This document shows, piece after piece, positions 1 to 8,906 of a DNA stretch of 64,000 bases. Position numbers and translations under genes: made by a program. Position 1 is the first letter of the stretch. Each line of letters opens with the position of its first letter. The notes beneath the pieces were generated by a model. The model was not told the origin of the DNA. It worked only from the letters and a program-made list of their open reading frames with translations, and ran no database searches. The stretch spans positions 1 to 64,000 of the forward strand of contig OZ244796.1 of the NCBI GenBank assembly GCA_965219965.1, given 5' to 3'. The DNA is from G965219965 sp965219965. GTDB taxonomy: Bacteria > Pseudomonadota > Alphaproteobacteria > RS24.

Positions 1-353
1 ATTTTCCAACGCCCATTTCTTTCATCTAAAAAACCTAATCTTAAAGCGACATTTGGGGTTTGTTTTAGTTTGTCATGCAATCCGTTACGAAATTTCGCTA
101 TAGGTGTCTGGTCAAAGTTAATGCGTTTGTTGGTTAAGGGATGATGCTTGTGTGTTTTGAGGGCGGGGCAGTCATAGAAAAATATCCGATAAAGCCTTTC
201 CTCATTTTTTTGGAGGTGCTTTAAGCATTGGTCGGTTAAATCTTTGACAATGCCCTCTATGTTGGCCTGCGGGACATGCTTTTCGGGAGAAGTTTTTTCA
301 TGGCGTTTCAGGTAAAAAGCCCCGTCCACTAAGAAGGCGACATTTCTTTTCAT
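1..353 (-). CDS. NYN-domain (PIN-like, LabA/DUF88) protein, N-terminal part, cut by window edge
   Basis: An open frame on the minus strand starts at an ATG at 353 and runs off the left edge, giving about 117 residues. It begins MKRNVAFLVDGAFYLKR: a hydrophobic strand ending in an Asp followed by a G-x-F/N turn, as at the start of NYN domains, where that Asp is a metal-binding catalytic residue. Further on, residues reading RIFFYDCPAL fit the second strand of the fold. NYN proteins are PIN-like RNases or RNA-binding proteins. The rest of the active site lies outside the window, so activity cannot be judged. The gene is transcribed in the same direction as secA, which lies upstream of it. Confidence 0.7.
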   Translation of the reverse strand, partial: MKRNVAFLVDGAFYLKRHEKTSPEKHVPQANIEGIVKDLTDQCLKHLQKNEERLYRIFFYDCPALKTHKHHPLTNKRINFDQTPIAKFRNGLHDKLKQTPNVALRLGFLDERNGRWK

Positions 354-470
354 TTTTTCGCTCTCTCAAACAGAAACCCATAGTTTCGGGGAATGCCTAA
401 TCGTCGGCACCGCCTACTCCTATGGGCTGTGTATGGTTGAATAATACATAAATCGGGGGCGGAAAGCAAT

Positions 471-509
471 AAAAAAGGGGGTATTTTAACCCATTGAAAT
501 AATGGGGTT
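471..509 (-). terminator. possible intrinsic terminator after secA
   Basis: Read on the minus strand, an imperfect stem (arms at about 502-509 and 488-495) overlaps the secA stop codon. Eleven bases later a run of six T follows (471-476). The gap between stem and T-run is longer than usual, so this is only a possible terminator. Confidence 0.35.
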
Positions 510-3160
510 TATGCGCGTCCGCAGCAATGTTTGAACTTTTTGCCCGACCCGCAGGGGCAGGGGGCGTTGCGCGGGGTTTTGCTAAAACTGCGCGGCTGAT
601 GGGCGGGGGTGGCGTCTGTTTCTGCGTCTTGATTGGTGTGCATATCGGGCATATTGGGGGCGGGTACCGTTTCGGCAGGCTCAAGGCTGACATGCATCAC
701 ATAGCGGGTGACATCATAGCGCAAGGTTTCCAGCATGGCCGAAAAAAGGCTAAAGGCTTCCAGCTTATATTCCGAAAGCGGGTCGCGCTGACCATAGGCG
801 CGCATACCAATGACTTGGCGCAAATGTTCCAGCGTGTGCAAATGGTCGCGCCAATGGCGGTCAAGAATTTGCAACATGAGGCTTTTTTCTATTTGCCGCA
901 TCAGCTCTGGCCCGATATTGGCGGCATGGCTGGCGGCAAGGTCATCGGCTTGTTTGTGCAACTGTGCGGTGATGGTGTCGGCGTCCATGCCTTCATCACG
1001 CGCCCAATCGGCAATAGAAAAATCCGTGCCGAACAGCCCGCCAAGCTGCCCCGCTAGCCCATCAATATCCCATTGCTCAGCATAGCTGCGCGGCGGGATA
1101 TGGGTGGCGACCATTTCACCAATCACCTCATGGCGCATATCTTTTATATTTTCAGACAAATCTTGCGTCTGCATAAATTCCAGCCGCTGTTCAAACACAA
1201 CTTTGCGCTGGTCATTCATCACATCGTCAAATTTAAGAATGTTTTTGCGTATATCAAAATTCCGCGCTTCCACTTTTCTTTGGGCGCGTTCAAGGGCTTT
1301 ATTTATCCATGGGTGAATAATGGCCTCGCCTTCGGCCAGCCCTAAACGGCTTAACATGGAATCCATGCGATCCGTGCCGAAAATACGCATTAGGTCATCT
1401 TCAAGGGAGAGGAAAAAATAAGACGCGCCCGCATCGCCTTGCCGCCCTGAACGTCCGCGTAATTGGTTGTCAATGCGCCGACTTTCATGGCGTTCAGTGC
1501 CAATCACGCATAAGCCCCCCGCTTGAATGGCTTCGGTGCGGGCCGCGTCTATTTCGGCGGCGATTTTTTTATGCAAGGTAGCCTTTTTTTCTTCTGGTAA
1601 ATCATCGCTTATTTCTTCTGCAAGGCGCATATCCAAATTACCGCCAAGCTGAATATCGGTGCCGCGTCCGGCCATATTGGTGGCAATGGTAATGGCTTGC
1701 GGCACGCCCGCTTGGGCAACAATAAGGGCCTCTTGCTCGTGATAGCGGGCATTGAGGACATTATGTTTGATTTTTTGCTTTTTAAGCAAAGCCGAAAGCT
1801 CTTCTGATTTTTCAATAGAGGTGGTGCCAACCAAAACGGGCTGGCCGCGCTTTTGGGCTTTTTCTATGCGCTCAATCACGGCGTTTAGTTTTTCCGCCCG
1901 TGTGCGGTAAATTTCATCATCATGGTCAATCCGCGCAATGGGCGTATTGGTGGGAATTTCAATCACGTCCAGCCCGTAAATATCCATAAATTCTTCCGCT
2001 TCGGTCAGGGCAGTACCCGTCATGCCGCCAAGTTTTTTGAATAGGCGGAAATAATTTTGATAGGTGACAGAGGCCAGTGTTTGATTTTCTGGGCGAATAT
2101 CCACATTTTCTTTGGCTTCAAGAGCTTGGTGCAAACCATCGGCAAAACGCCGCCCGTCCATCATGCGGCCTGTAAATTCGTCAATGAGCATGACTTGATT
2201 ATCTTTAATAATGTAATCAGTATCACGGGCAAAAAGATGGTGCGCTTTAAGCGCGTTATTGACGTGATGGACTAAAGTGATATTGGCAATATCATAAATG
2301 CTGCTTTGGGCGTCTAGGAGTTTATTGTCCTGCAATAATTTTTCAACATGGTCATTGCCGCTATCGGTGAGCGAAACATTATTGGTTTTTTCGTCAATTT
2401 CATAATCTTCCGCCTGTAGTTGCGGCACAAGCGCGTTGATTTGATGATAAAGGGTGGATTTATCTTCTAGCGGCCCAGAGATGATAAGCGGCGTGCGGGC
2501 TTCATCAATTAAAATGGAATCCACTTCGTCAATAATGGCAAAGTCATGCCCGCTTTGCACCATTTCTTCGGGCGCGTGTTTCATATTATCGCGCAAATAA
2601 TCAAAACCAAATTCATTATTTGTGCCGTAAGTAATGTCGCATTGATAGGCGGTGCGGCGGGCTTCATCGTCAAGCGCGTGCGTGATACAGCCCACGCTGA
2701 GGCCAAGCCGTTCATGGACTTGCCCCATCCATGCCGAGTCGCGCTGGGCGAGATAATCATTGACCGTGACCACATGCACAGCCTTGCCCGCCAAAGCATT
2801 CAAATAGCAGGGCAGGGTGGCGACAAGGGTTTTGCCTTCGCCCGTTTTCATTTCGGCAATTTTGCCATCATGCAAAACCATGCCGCCAATAAGCTGAACA
2901 TCAAAATGGCGTTGGCCTAAAGCGCGTTTGGCCGCTTCGCGCACCGCCGCAAAGGCGGGTTCAAGCAGGCTGTCTAGGCTTTCGCCTTGCGCCAAACGGG
3001 TGCGGAAAATTTCAGTTTGACCACGCAAAGCGTCATCGCTCAGACTTTCAAACTCAGCTTCTAATGCGTTAATACGCGCCACCCGTGCCAGATAGGGGTT
3101 TAATTTGCGCTCATTGGCTGTGCCGAAAAAGCGGCGGGTCAGCTTGCTCAATCCCAACAT
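509..3160 (-). CDS. secA: Preprotein translocase subunit SecA
   Basis: This is the ATPase motor that pushes unfolded precursors through SecYEG at the inner membrane. The protein is about 883 residues, normal for SecA. Walker A (MKTGEGKT) lies near residue 105, and the DEAD-type Walker B region shows the VDSILIDEARTPL signature. The helicase motif GRGTDIQLGGNLD and QLRGRSGRQGD follow in the second nucleotide-binding fold. The C-terminus ends in the zinc-binding SEC-C motif CPCGSGKKFKHCC, which contacts SecB and phospholipid. The start at 3160 (MLGLSK) is chosen because AGGAG sits seven bases ahead of it; the reading frame opens five codons earlier. argJ diverges on the other side. In many alphaproteobacteria a peptidyl-prolyl isomerase gene sits next to secA; none is seen here. 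Confidence 0.97.
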   Translation of the reverse strand: MLGLSKLTRRFFGTANERKLNPYLARVARINALEAEFESLSDDALRGQTEIFRTRLAQGESLDSLLEPAFAAVREAAKRALGQRHFDVQLIGGMVLHDGKIAEMKTGEGKTLVATLPCYLNALAGKAVHVVTVNDYLAQRDSAWMGQVHERLGLSVGCITHALDDEARRTAYQCDITYGTNNEFGFDYLRDNMKHAPEEMVQSGHDFAIIDEVDSILIDEARTPLIISGPLEDKSTLYHQINALVPQLQAEDYEIDEKTNNVSLTDSGNDHVEKLLQDNKLLDAQSSIYDIANITLVHHVNNALKAHHLFARDTDYIIKDNQVMLIDEFTGRMMDGRRFADGLHQALEAKENVDIRPENQTLASVTYQNYFRLFKKLGGMTGTALTEAEEFMDIYGLDVIEIPTNTPIARIDHDDEIYRTRAEKLNAVIERIEKAQKRGQPVLVGTTSIEKSEELSALLKKQKIKHNVLNARYHEQEALIVAQAGVPQAITIATNMAGRGTDIQLGGNLDMRLAEEISDDLPEEKKATLHKKIAAEIDAARTEAIQAGGLCVIGTERHESRRIDNQLRGRSGRQGDAGASYFFLSLEDDLMRIFGTDRMDSMLSRLGLAEGEAIIHPWINKALERAQRKVEARNFDIRKNILKFDDVMNDQRKVVFEQRLEFMQTQDLSENIKDMRHEVIGEMVATHIPPRSYAEQWDIDGLAGQLGGLFGTDFSIADWARDEGMDADTITAQLHKQADDLAASHAANIGPELMRQIEKSLMLQILDRHWRDHLHTLEHLRQVIGMRAYGQRDPLSEYKLEAFSLFSAMLETLRYDVTRYVMHVSLEPAETVPAPNMPDMHTNQDAETDATPAHQPRSFSKTPRNAPCPCGSGKKFKHCCGRA

Positions 3161-3337
3161 GGGAAATCTCCTCATCTCAAGGCTTCATGTAAGCCTCCGC
3201 ATGGATTATGTCAATCTATGCGGGCTATAATGGCGGGTGCGAGGCTATTAAAATGGGCGAAAATGAAACTCCCCCCTTGTGCCAAGCCGCGCACCAGCGC
3301 AATATGGCGCATATTCATTTGGTGATAGAGAGAGATT

Positions 3338-4597
3338 ATGCCCCGTTCTATACCCCGTTCGCCGCTTGCGCCCAAGCCGATGTGTGCCAAAAACCCCAAA
3401 CTGCCCATTGTGGACGGGGTGCGCTTTGGCGTGGCCAAAACTGGCGCACATTATGTTGGCCGCGATGATTTACTGCTCGCCGCTTTTGATAAGGGCAGCA
3501 CGATTGCGGGGGTGACAACGCGCTCTTCTATGCTTTCGGCGGCGGTGGATTGGTGCCGCAGATATTTGCCCAAAGGCAAGGCGCGGGCTTTGGTGGTCAA
3601 TGCCGGCAATGCTAATGCGTTTACGGGCCGTGCGGGCGCGGCGGCAACGGCGCAAATGGCGAAAATAACGGCAAAGGCTTTGGGCTGTGCGAGGGGGGAG
3701 GTGTTTATCGCTTCTACGGGTGTGATAGGTGCGCCGCTCAACACGCCGCCTATTGTGCAGGCATTAACGAAACTCGCGCCGAAACTGAAAGCCGATGCGG
3801 GTTGGCACAAAGCGGCGGGCGCGATTATGACGACCGATACATTTCCTAAATTTATCAGCCGCAAAGTTTCTTTTGGCGGGCAGAAAGTGACGCTGGCGGC
3901 GATTGCAAAAGGTTCGGGCATGGTCGCGCCTGATATGGCGACCATGCTCAGCTTTTTCTTCACCGATGCGGCTTTGCCTGCGCCCGTGCTGCGGCAATTA
4001 TTACGCGAAGGCGTGGGCGCAAGTTTTAACGCCATAACGGTGGATAGCGATAGGTCAACCTCCGACACAGTGCTATTGGTGGCCACGCAAAAAATTCGGC
4101 TCAAAGGGGCGGGTGTGCGCTCGGCAGGGGATAAAAGATTGGCCGGATTCAAAAAGGCTTTGGCGGCCATGATGCAGGAAATGGCGCAAGCCATTGTGCG
4201 CGATGGCGAAGGTGCGACAAAATTTGTCACCATCACGGTGAAGGGGGCGAAAAGCAAAGCCGCCGCCCGTAATGTTGCGCTGTCTATCGCCAATTCGCCT
4301 TTGGTTAAAACCGCCATTGCGGGGGCAGATGCAAATTGGGGGCGGATTGTGATGGCCATTGGCAAATCGGGCGAAGCGGCCAATCGGGATAAGTTAAAAA
4401 TCACCATTGGCGGCGTGGTGGTGGCACGCAATGGCTGTGTGGCACGCGGCTATGATGAAAAACCCGTAGCGCGGCATATGCGCGGGCGCGAAATTGAGAT
4501 TGAAGCGCATTTGGGCGTGGGTCAAGGCGCGGCGCGGGTTTGGACTTCGGATTTAACGCATGGCTATATTTCTATCAATGCCGATTATCGGAGTTAA
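3338..4597 (+). CDS. argJ: Bifunctional ornithine acetyltransferase / N-acetylglutamate synthase ArgJ
   Basis: ArgJ moves the acetyl group from N-acetylornithine to glutamate in the cyclic arginine pathway, and in bifunctional forms also makes N-acetylglutamate from acetyl-CoA. The 419-residue product fits the family. The self-cleavage site is visible in PDMATMLSFF: the chain is cut before the Thr, which becomes the nucleophile and N-terminus of the beta chain. Upstream, VVNAGNANAFTG and the oxyanion-hole segment around ASTGVIG are conserved ArgJ features, as is GANWGRIVMA-type sequence near the C-terminus. The start at 3338 has a purine-rich stretch before it; Met15 (3380) is an alternative. 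The Nudix gene begins seven bases after the stop, so the two are probably co-transcribed. Confidence 0.95.
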   Translation: MPRSIPRSPLAPKPMCAKNPKLPIVDGVRFGVAKTGAHYVGRDDLLLAAFDKGSTIAGVTTRSSMLSAAVDWCRRYLPKGKARALVVNAGNANAFTGRAGAAATAQMAKITAKALGCARGEVFIASTGVIGAPLNTPPIVQALTKLAPKLKADAGWHKAAGAIMTTDTFPKFISRKVSFGGQKVTLAAIAKGSGMVAPDMATMLSFFFTDAALPAPVLRQLLREGVGASFNAITVDSDRSTSDTVLLVATQKIRLKGAGVRSAGDKRLAGFKKALAAMMQEMAQAIVRDGEGATKFVTITVKGAKSKAAARNVALSIANSPLVKTAIAGADANWGRIVMAIGKSGEAANRDKLKITIGGVVVARNGCVARGYDEKPVARHMRGREIEIEAHLGVGQGAARVWTSDLTHGYISINADYRS

Positions 4598-4603
4598 AGG
4601 CTG

Positions 4604-5005
4604 ATGACCAAACCGCTTTTGGTTGTGGCTTGTGCGCTGGTGGATATTGACGGGCGGGTGCTATTGACCCAACGCCCGCAAGGCAAAAGCATGGCGGGCT
4701 TATGGGAATTTCCGGGCGGGAAAATGCGGGCGGGCGAAACACCCGAAGCCGCGCTTATCCGCGAGCTGAAAGAAGAGCTGGGCATTGATGTGACGCAAGC
4801 GTGCCTTGCGCCGCTGAGTTTTACCAGCCATGCTTATGATGATTTTCATTTGCTCATGCCGCTTTATGTGTGCCGCCAATGGGACGGGCAGATTGTGCCG
4901 CAAGAGGGGCAGAATATGCAATGGGTGCGGGCGCGGGATATGTTCGGGTTGGATATGCCGCCTGCCGATAAGCCGCTTATTGCGATGCTGCGCGATAATA
5001 TTTAA
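4604..5005 (+). CDS. mutT: Nudix hydrolase, MutT-like (8-oxo-dGTP diphosphatase)
   Basis: A 133-residue protein with a complete Nudix box: GGKMRAGETPEAALIRELKE followed by ELGI, supplying the Gx5Ex7REUxEExGU metal-binding helix. The N-terminal strand VVACALVDIDGRVLLTQRP and the WEFPGGK segment match the MutT branch that removes 8-oxo-dGTP from the nucleotide pool. It follows argJ by six bases and probably shares its transcript; argJ-mutT adjacency is familiar in alphaproteobacteria. Family is certain; substrate is inferred from similarity to MutT. Confidence 0.9.
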   Translation: MTKPLLVVACALVDIDGRVLLTQRPQGKSMAGLWEFPGGKMRAGETPEAALIRELKEELGIDVTQACLAPLSFTSHAYDDFHLLMPLYVCRQWDGQIVPQEGQNMQWVRARDMFGLDMPPADKPLIAMLRDNI

Positions 5006-5008
5006 TTT

Positions 5009-5875
5009 TTAATTTTTGAGCTTTTGTTCTTTTGTGCCAAGCGCGTCCGCAAGGCGCGTTTTCGCACTGCCGCGTGGCAAAGGTTTTTGCTGGCTTTCAT
5101 GCGGCGACCAGCCCGACAAATAAAGCAATTCAAAACTGGCGCGAATTTTGCCGTCTGTGTCGGCAAATTGCTCGGTGTAAATTTCCATCGCCCGCATGAG
5201 CGTGGCACGGCGCAAAGGGGTGCGGCGGCGGTCGGCGAGGATATTGGTTTCGCCCATTTGGCGCAAATCTTTCAGCAAAGCAAAAGGCGTGGGATAGCGC
5301 ACGGTGAAGCTGTCACTATCGGCAACGGGCAAAGCAAAGCCTGCGCGTTGCAACAAGCCGCCCAACGCACGCAATTCCCCGAAAGGGTGAATATGGGCGG
5401 CCATGCCATTTTCTAGCTCGCTTTCAGCTTGCAAAAGCGCGTGGCGCAATTCGGTGAGCGTGTCCCCGCCCGCAAAGCCCGCAAGAAAAAGCCCATCGGG
5501 TTTTAGGGCGCGGTGATATTGTATGAGACTGCCCGTGAGGTCATTGACGACATGCAACCCGCCTATGGAAATTATTAGGTCATAATGAGCGGCGGGGAGG
5601 TTTGGATTTTCTTCATCAAAATTTTCATCTATGACGCTTACGCATTTTATATTTTTGGTTTTGGTTTGCAAAGCGGGCATGTCGTCTTGCAAAGCGGGCA
5701 AGGGCGTGATGATAAGCGCGTGGTTAAATTGGCGGGCAATATCAAGCAGGCGTTCATTCATGTCGCTGGCGATGCGGCGCAAAAGAAAATCAGCTTGCGC
5801 GATGCTGGGCGCGGCACGGCGCAAACGTTTTTGGCGCAAGGCGCGGTCAAAAATATGTGGCACAGCTTCGGTCAT
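5009..5875 (-). CDS. SAM-dependent methyltransferase-fold protein, NDUFAF5/BioC-like
   Basis: A 288-residue class I methyltransferase-fold protein. The N-terminus (FDRALRQKRLRRA) is the segment typical of the alphaproteobacterial relatives of mitochondrial NDUFAF5. YDLIISIGGLHVVNDLTGSL gives the post-II motif, and LKPDGLFLAGFAGGDTLTEL the region after strand 5. In mitochondria NDUFAF5 hydroxylates an arginine of the complex I subunit NDUFS7; whether the bacterial homologue does the same is not shown here. It is convergent with the Nudix gene (stop codons three bases apart) and divergent from comF. Confidence 0.8.
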   Translation of the reverse strand: MTEAVPHIFDRALRQKRLRRAAPSIAQADFLLRRIASDMNERLLDIARQFNHALIITPLPALQDDMPALQTKTKNIKCVSVIDENFDEENPNLPAAHYDLIISIGGLHVVNDLTGSLIQYHRALKPDGLFLAGFAGGDTLTELRHALLQAESELENGMAAHIHPFGELRALGGLLQRAGFALPVADSDSFTVRYPTPFALLKDLRQMGETNILADRRRTPLRRATLMRAMEIYTEQFADTDGKIRASFELLYLSGWSPHESQQKPLPRGSAKTRLADALGTKEQKLKN

Positions 5876-5908
5876 GCTGGCACTATAGACGGAAGGATTT
5901 TGGAAACA

Positions 5909-6706
5909 ATGTTTTTAGAAAGAAACGCAATGATGCGCTTATTGGATAAAACCCCGCGCCCCGTAAAAGCGCATATGGGATATTTTCTCGGCCTTGCTTT
6001 GGATACGCTTTTGCCGCCGCGTTGCCAAGCCTGCGCCAATTTGGTGGCACGCGATAAAGCCCTATGCGGGGTGTGTTGGCAAGGGTTAAGCCTAATTGAC
6101 GCGCCGATTTGCGACCGCACGGGTGCGCCCTTGCCGTTTGCGCTGGGTGATAAAACCGTTTCGCTGGCCGCTATGCACCACCCGCCTAAATATGATAGGG
6201 CGCGGGCGGCGGTGCATTATAAAGAGACGGGACGGGTGCTGGTGCATCGGCTCAAATTCCACGATATGCCCGAAATGGCCGATTTTCTGGTGGGCTATAT
6301 GATGCGGGCGGGCGCGGATGTGCTGGCCGATAAGCCGCTTATCCTGCCCGTGCCATTGCATTTTACCCGCCTGTGGAAGCGGCGTTATAACCAATCGGCG
6401 GAACTGGCTCGCCGCTTGGCGCGGCGGGCGGGGCTGGATTACGCACCGCATATTTTACGGCGGGTCAAGCCCACCAAAGCGCAAATTGGACTCACACGGG
6501 CGAAAAGGCGGAATAATTTGCGCGGCGCATTCGCTGTGCGCGGCAAAAATGCGATAGTGGGAAAACAAGTATTACTTATTGACGATGTGATGACAACAGG
6601 GGCGACAGCCGAAGCCTGTGCCATGGTTTTACGCCGTGCGGGGGCGGCAAAAATTGATGTTTTAACCTTTGCCCGTGTGGTGCGGCCTGAAATTGTCTCT
6701 ATTTAG
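5909..6706 (+). CDS. comF: ComF-family amidophosphoribosyltransferase-like protein
   Basis: About 265 residues. An N-terminal zinc-ribbon-like segment has CxxC pairs (RCQAC ... CGVCW). A C-terminal type I phosphoribosyltransferase domain carries the PRPP loop VLLIDDVMTTGATA. ComF-family proteins take part in DNA uptake or handling of incoming single strands in competent bacteria; in alphaproteobacteria the role is mostly inferred. The open frame extends up to 5585, but that extension is antisense to the divergent methyltransferase gene. The ATG at 5909 is therefore preferred; ATG at 5930 is possible. The 3' end overlaps convergent ubiG by eight bases. Confidence 0.88.
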   Translation: MFLERNAMMRLLDKTPRPVKAHMGYFLGLALDTLLPPRCQACANLVARDKALCGVCWQGLSLIDAPICDRTGAPLPFALGDKTVSLAAMHHPPKYDRARAAVHYKETGRVLVHRLKFHDMPEMADFLVGYMMRAGADVLADKPLILPVPLHFTRLWKRRYNQSAELARRLARRAGLDYAPHILRRVKPTKAQIGLTRAKRRNNLRGAFAVRGKNAIVGKQVLLIDDVMTTGATAEACAMVLRRAGAAKIDVLTFARVVRPEIVSI

Positions 6707-7499
6707 GCGGATTTTTGGGCTTTTTTTGGGCTTTTTTCTGGGCAATACCCATATAATTAACGGCTAAATCTTGCGCCAAATGCCAGCTATCGCTGAGGGG
6801 GGCATAGCGCACCCCCGTGATGGCGGTCATTTCCAGCCCGTTAAGGATAAGCTGGTCTTCTAGCTCATCGGGGGTGATGAAACGCCGCCAATCATGCGTG
6901 CCACGCGGCAACCAGCCCAACACATATTCCGCCCCAATAATGGCCAAAGCAAAGGATTTGGCCGTGCGGTTAAGCGTGGCGAAAAACATTAGCCCTTGCG
7001 GGGCGAGCAAAGCGGCGCAATTTTGCATAAAATGGGTGACATCGGCGACATGTTCCACCACTTCCATATTGAGGATAATGTCAAACTGCCCGCCCTCGGC
7101 GGCGAGCGTGTCGGCGGCGGCGTGGCGATAGGTGATGTTTAGCCCCATTTGCTCGGCATGCAGGCGGGCGGCTTTGATATTATCCGCGCCCGCATCCGCG
7201 CCTGTGACGTGTGCGCCAAGCCGTGCCATCGGTTCGCTGAGCAGGCCGCCGCCACAGCCAATATCTAGCAGATTCAAGCCGTCAAACGGGCGCGGCTCAT
7301 TGGGGTTGCGGGCAAAATGGCGGCAAATATGCTCTTTTATATAGGCCAAGCGGGTGGGGTTGAATTTATGCAAAGGCTTAAACGCCCCGTCCGCATCCCA
7401 CCATTGGGCGGCTTTGGCGGTGAATTTGGCAATTTCCGCCGCATCTATATCATGTCCATGATTGGGCGTATGATTGGGGGCATTTTTTGTCGGGGGCAT
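6699..7499 (-). CDS. ubiG: Ubiquinone biosynthesis O-methyltransferase UbiG
   Basis: UbiG carries out both O-methylations of ubiquinone synthesis. The protein has the SAM motif I LLDIGCGGGLLSEPMARLG, then VTGADAG and an acidic loop. Its N-terminal KFTAKAAQWWDADGAFKPLH segment and the downstream NPTRLAYI are diagnostic of UbiG within class I methyltransferases. The ATG at 7499 (MPPTKN) is preferred over the upstream frame opening at 7538 because GGAT lies just ahead of it; the C-terminal tail is lysine-rich. It diverges from lysC, about 120 bases away. Confidence 0.93.
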   Translation of the reverse strand: MPPTKNAPNHTPNHGHDIDAAEIAKFTAKAAQWWDADGAFKPLHKFNPTRLAYIKEHICRHFARNPNEPRPFDGLNLLDIGCGGGLLSEPMARLGAHVTGADAGADNIKAARLHAEQMGLNITYRHAAADTLAAEGGQFDIILNMEVVEHVADVTHFMQNCAALLAPQGLMFFATLNRTAKSFALAIIGAEYVLGWLPRGTHDWRRFITPDELEDQLILNGLEMTAITGVRYAPLSDSWHLAQDLAVNYMGIAQKKAQKKPKNPPK

Positions 7500-7619
7500 A
7501 TCTATCCTATAAACTGGCACAAGCGGCGGTTCAATCATATATAGCCATTCGCGCCTTTATCATGTAAAAATGCCGCCCATATTGGGCTTTGACAAGCATA
7601 TTTAATTTATGGAAAGAAA

Positions 7620-8882
7620 ATGGCACGTCTTGTCATGAAATTTGGCGGCACCTCTGTGGGCGATATAGAGCGTATCCGCAATGTGGCCGCCCATGTGAAA
7701 CGCGAAGCCGAGGCTGGCCATGAGGTTGCTGTCGTGGTTTCGGCCATGAATGGCGACACTGATAGGCTGGTCGGCCTCACCCGTGAAGTCGCACGGCTGC
7801 ATGATACACGCGAATATGATGTGGTGGTCGCGGCGGGCGAGCAAATAAGCAGCGGGCTGGTGGCCATGGCATTAAATGAAATGGGCGTGCCTGCGCGGAG
7901 CTGGCTCGGCTGGCAGCTGCCGATTGAAACCGATAGCTGCCACGGCGCGGCACGGATTGTGAATGTGCAAACCAAAGAAATAGAAACGCAATTTAAGCAA
8001 GGCCGTGTCGCCGTGATTGCGGGTTTTCAAGGGCTGTCGGCAGATGGGCGCATTACCACGCTGGGGCGCGGCGGCTCAGATACCAGCGCGGTGGCCATGG
8101 CCGCCGCTTTGGGCGCGGAAAGATGCGATATTTACACCGATGTGGACGGGGTTTATACCGCCGATCCGCGAGTCGTGCCAAAAGCACGGCATTTGGATAA
8201 GGTCAGCTATGAGGAAATGCTGGAAAGCGCGTCTTTAGGCACAAAAGTGCTACAAACGCGCTCGGTGGAGCTGGCCATGCTTCACCATGTGCGCCTGCAG
8301 GTGCGCGATAGTTTTGACGAGCCGAATGGGGACTTTCCCAAAGACGGGCTTGTGGGTACACTTGTTTGCAGTGAGGAAGAAATAATGGAACAAGAACTTG
8401 TAAGCGGCATTGCCTATTCACGCGATGAGGCAAAGGTCACTTTGCGCGATGTTGATGACCGCCCCGGACGGGCGGCGGCGATATTTGGCCCGCTCGCCGA
8501 TGTCGCTATTAATGTTGATATGATTGTGCAGAATATCTCTGCCGAGCGCAAAACAGATGTCACTTTTACGGTGGCCAATGATGATTTGGCTCGCGCTAAA
8601 AAGGTGATTGAAGACGCCCAAAGCGATATTGTTTTTGGCAAGCTGGAAACCATGTCCGGTCTGGCGAAAGTGTCTATTGTTGGCGTTGGTATGCGGAGCC
8701 ATGCTGGCGTGGCACAAAAAATGTTTGCCATTTTGGCCGAGCAGGAAATTAACATTCATGTTATCTCAACCTCTGAAATTAAAGTCAGCGTTTTGATTGA
8801 TGCAGAACATGTTGAAGCGGCGGTGCAAGCCCTTCATGCTGGTTTTGATTTAGACAATAATGGAGCGACCCGCAAAGACTAG
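7620..8882 (+). CDS. lysC: Aspartate kinase (LysC), catalytic plus two ACT domains
   Basis: Aspartokinase phosphorylates aspartate, the first step to lysine, threonine, methionine and diaminopimelate. The 420-residue chain starts MARLVMKFGGTSVG, the kinase phosphate-binding motif. GRGGSDTSAVAMAAALGA is the aspartate/ATP loop. Two ACT domains (about residues 265-420) would bind feedback inhibitors. The RBS GGAAAG is just upstream. At codon 256 there is an in-frame ATG at 8385 with its own strong Shine-Dalgarno, matching the alpha2-beta2 aspartokinases of Bacillus and Corynebacterium, in which an internal start gives a free ACT subunit. ptsP follows closely. The product aspartyl phosphate also feeds aspartate semialdehyde, the substrate of the carboxyspermidine route encoded near 24 kb. 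Confidence 0.97.
   Translation: MARLVMKFGGTSVGDIERIRNVAAHVKREAEAGHEVAVVVSAMNGDTDRLVGLTREVARLHDTREYDVVVAAGEQISSGLVAMALNEMGVPARSWLGWQLPIETDSCHGAARIVNVQTKEIETQFKQGRVAVIAGFQGLSADGRITTLGRGGSDTSAVAMAAALGAERCDIYTDVDGVYTADPRVVPKARHLDKVSYEEMLESASLGTKVLQTRSVELAMLHHVRLQVRDSFDEPNGDFPKDGLVGTLVCSEEEIMEQELVSGIAYSRDEAKVTLRDVDDRPGRAAAIFGPLADVAINVDMIVQNISAERKTDVTFTVANDDLARAKKVIEDAQSDIVFGKLETMSGLAKVSIVGVGMRSHAGVAQKMFAILAEQEINIHVISTSEIKVSVLIDAEHVEAAVQALHAGFDLDNNGATRKD
8373..8387 (+). promoter_or_regulatory. Internal ribosome binding site and start codon inside lysC
   Basis: GAGGAAG (8373-8379) stands five bases before an in-frame ATG (8385-8387). Translation from here would give a 165-residue protein starting MEQELVSGIAY and made of the two ACT domains only. 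The protein sequence around the site is the junction between kinase and ACT domains, exactly where the beta-subunit start lies in known overlapping aspartokinase genes. The site is seen; its use is inferred. Confidence 0.6.
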
Positions 8883-8906
8883 CTGTCTTTGCCCGCGCTA
8901 TTGGCT

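Noticed and set aside
3451..4431. 326-codon open frame antisense to argJ, and similar long antisense frames over mnmC (42662-43618) and clpB
   Set aside because: They lie wholly within well-supported genes on the other strand, have low-complexity Ala/Pro/Arg/Ser composition typical of GC-rich shadow frames, and lack ribosome binding sites.
5585..5908. Upstream extension of the comF frame
   Set aside because: It overlaps the divergent methyltransferase gene completely and adds over 100 residues unlike any ComF protein; the downstream ATG gives family length.
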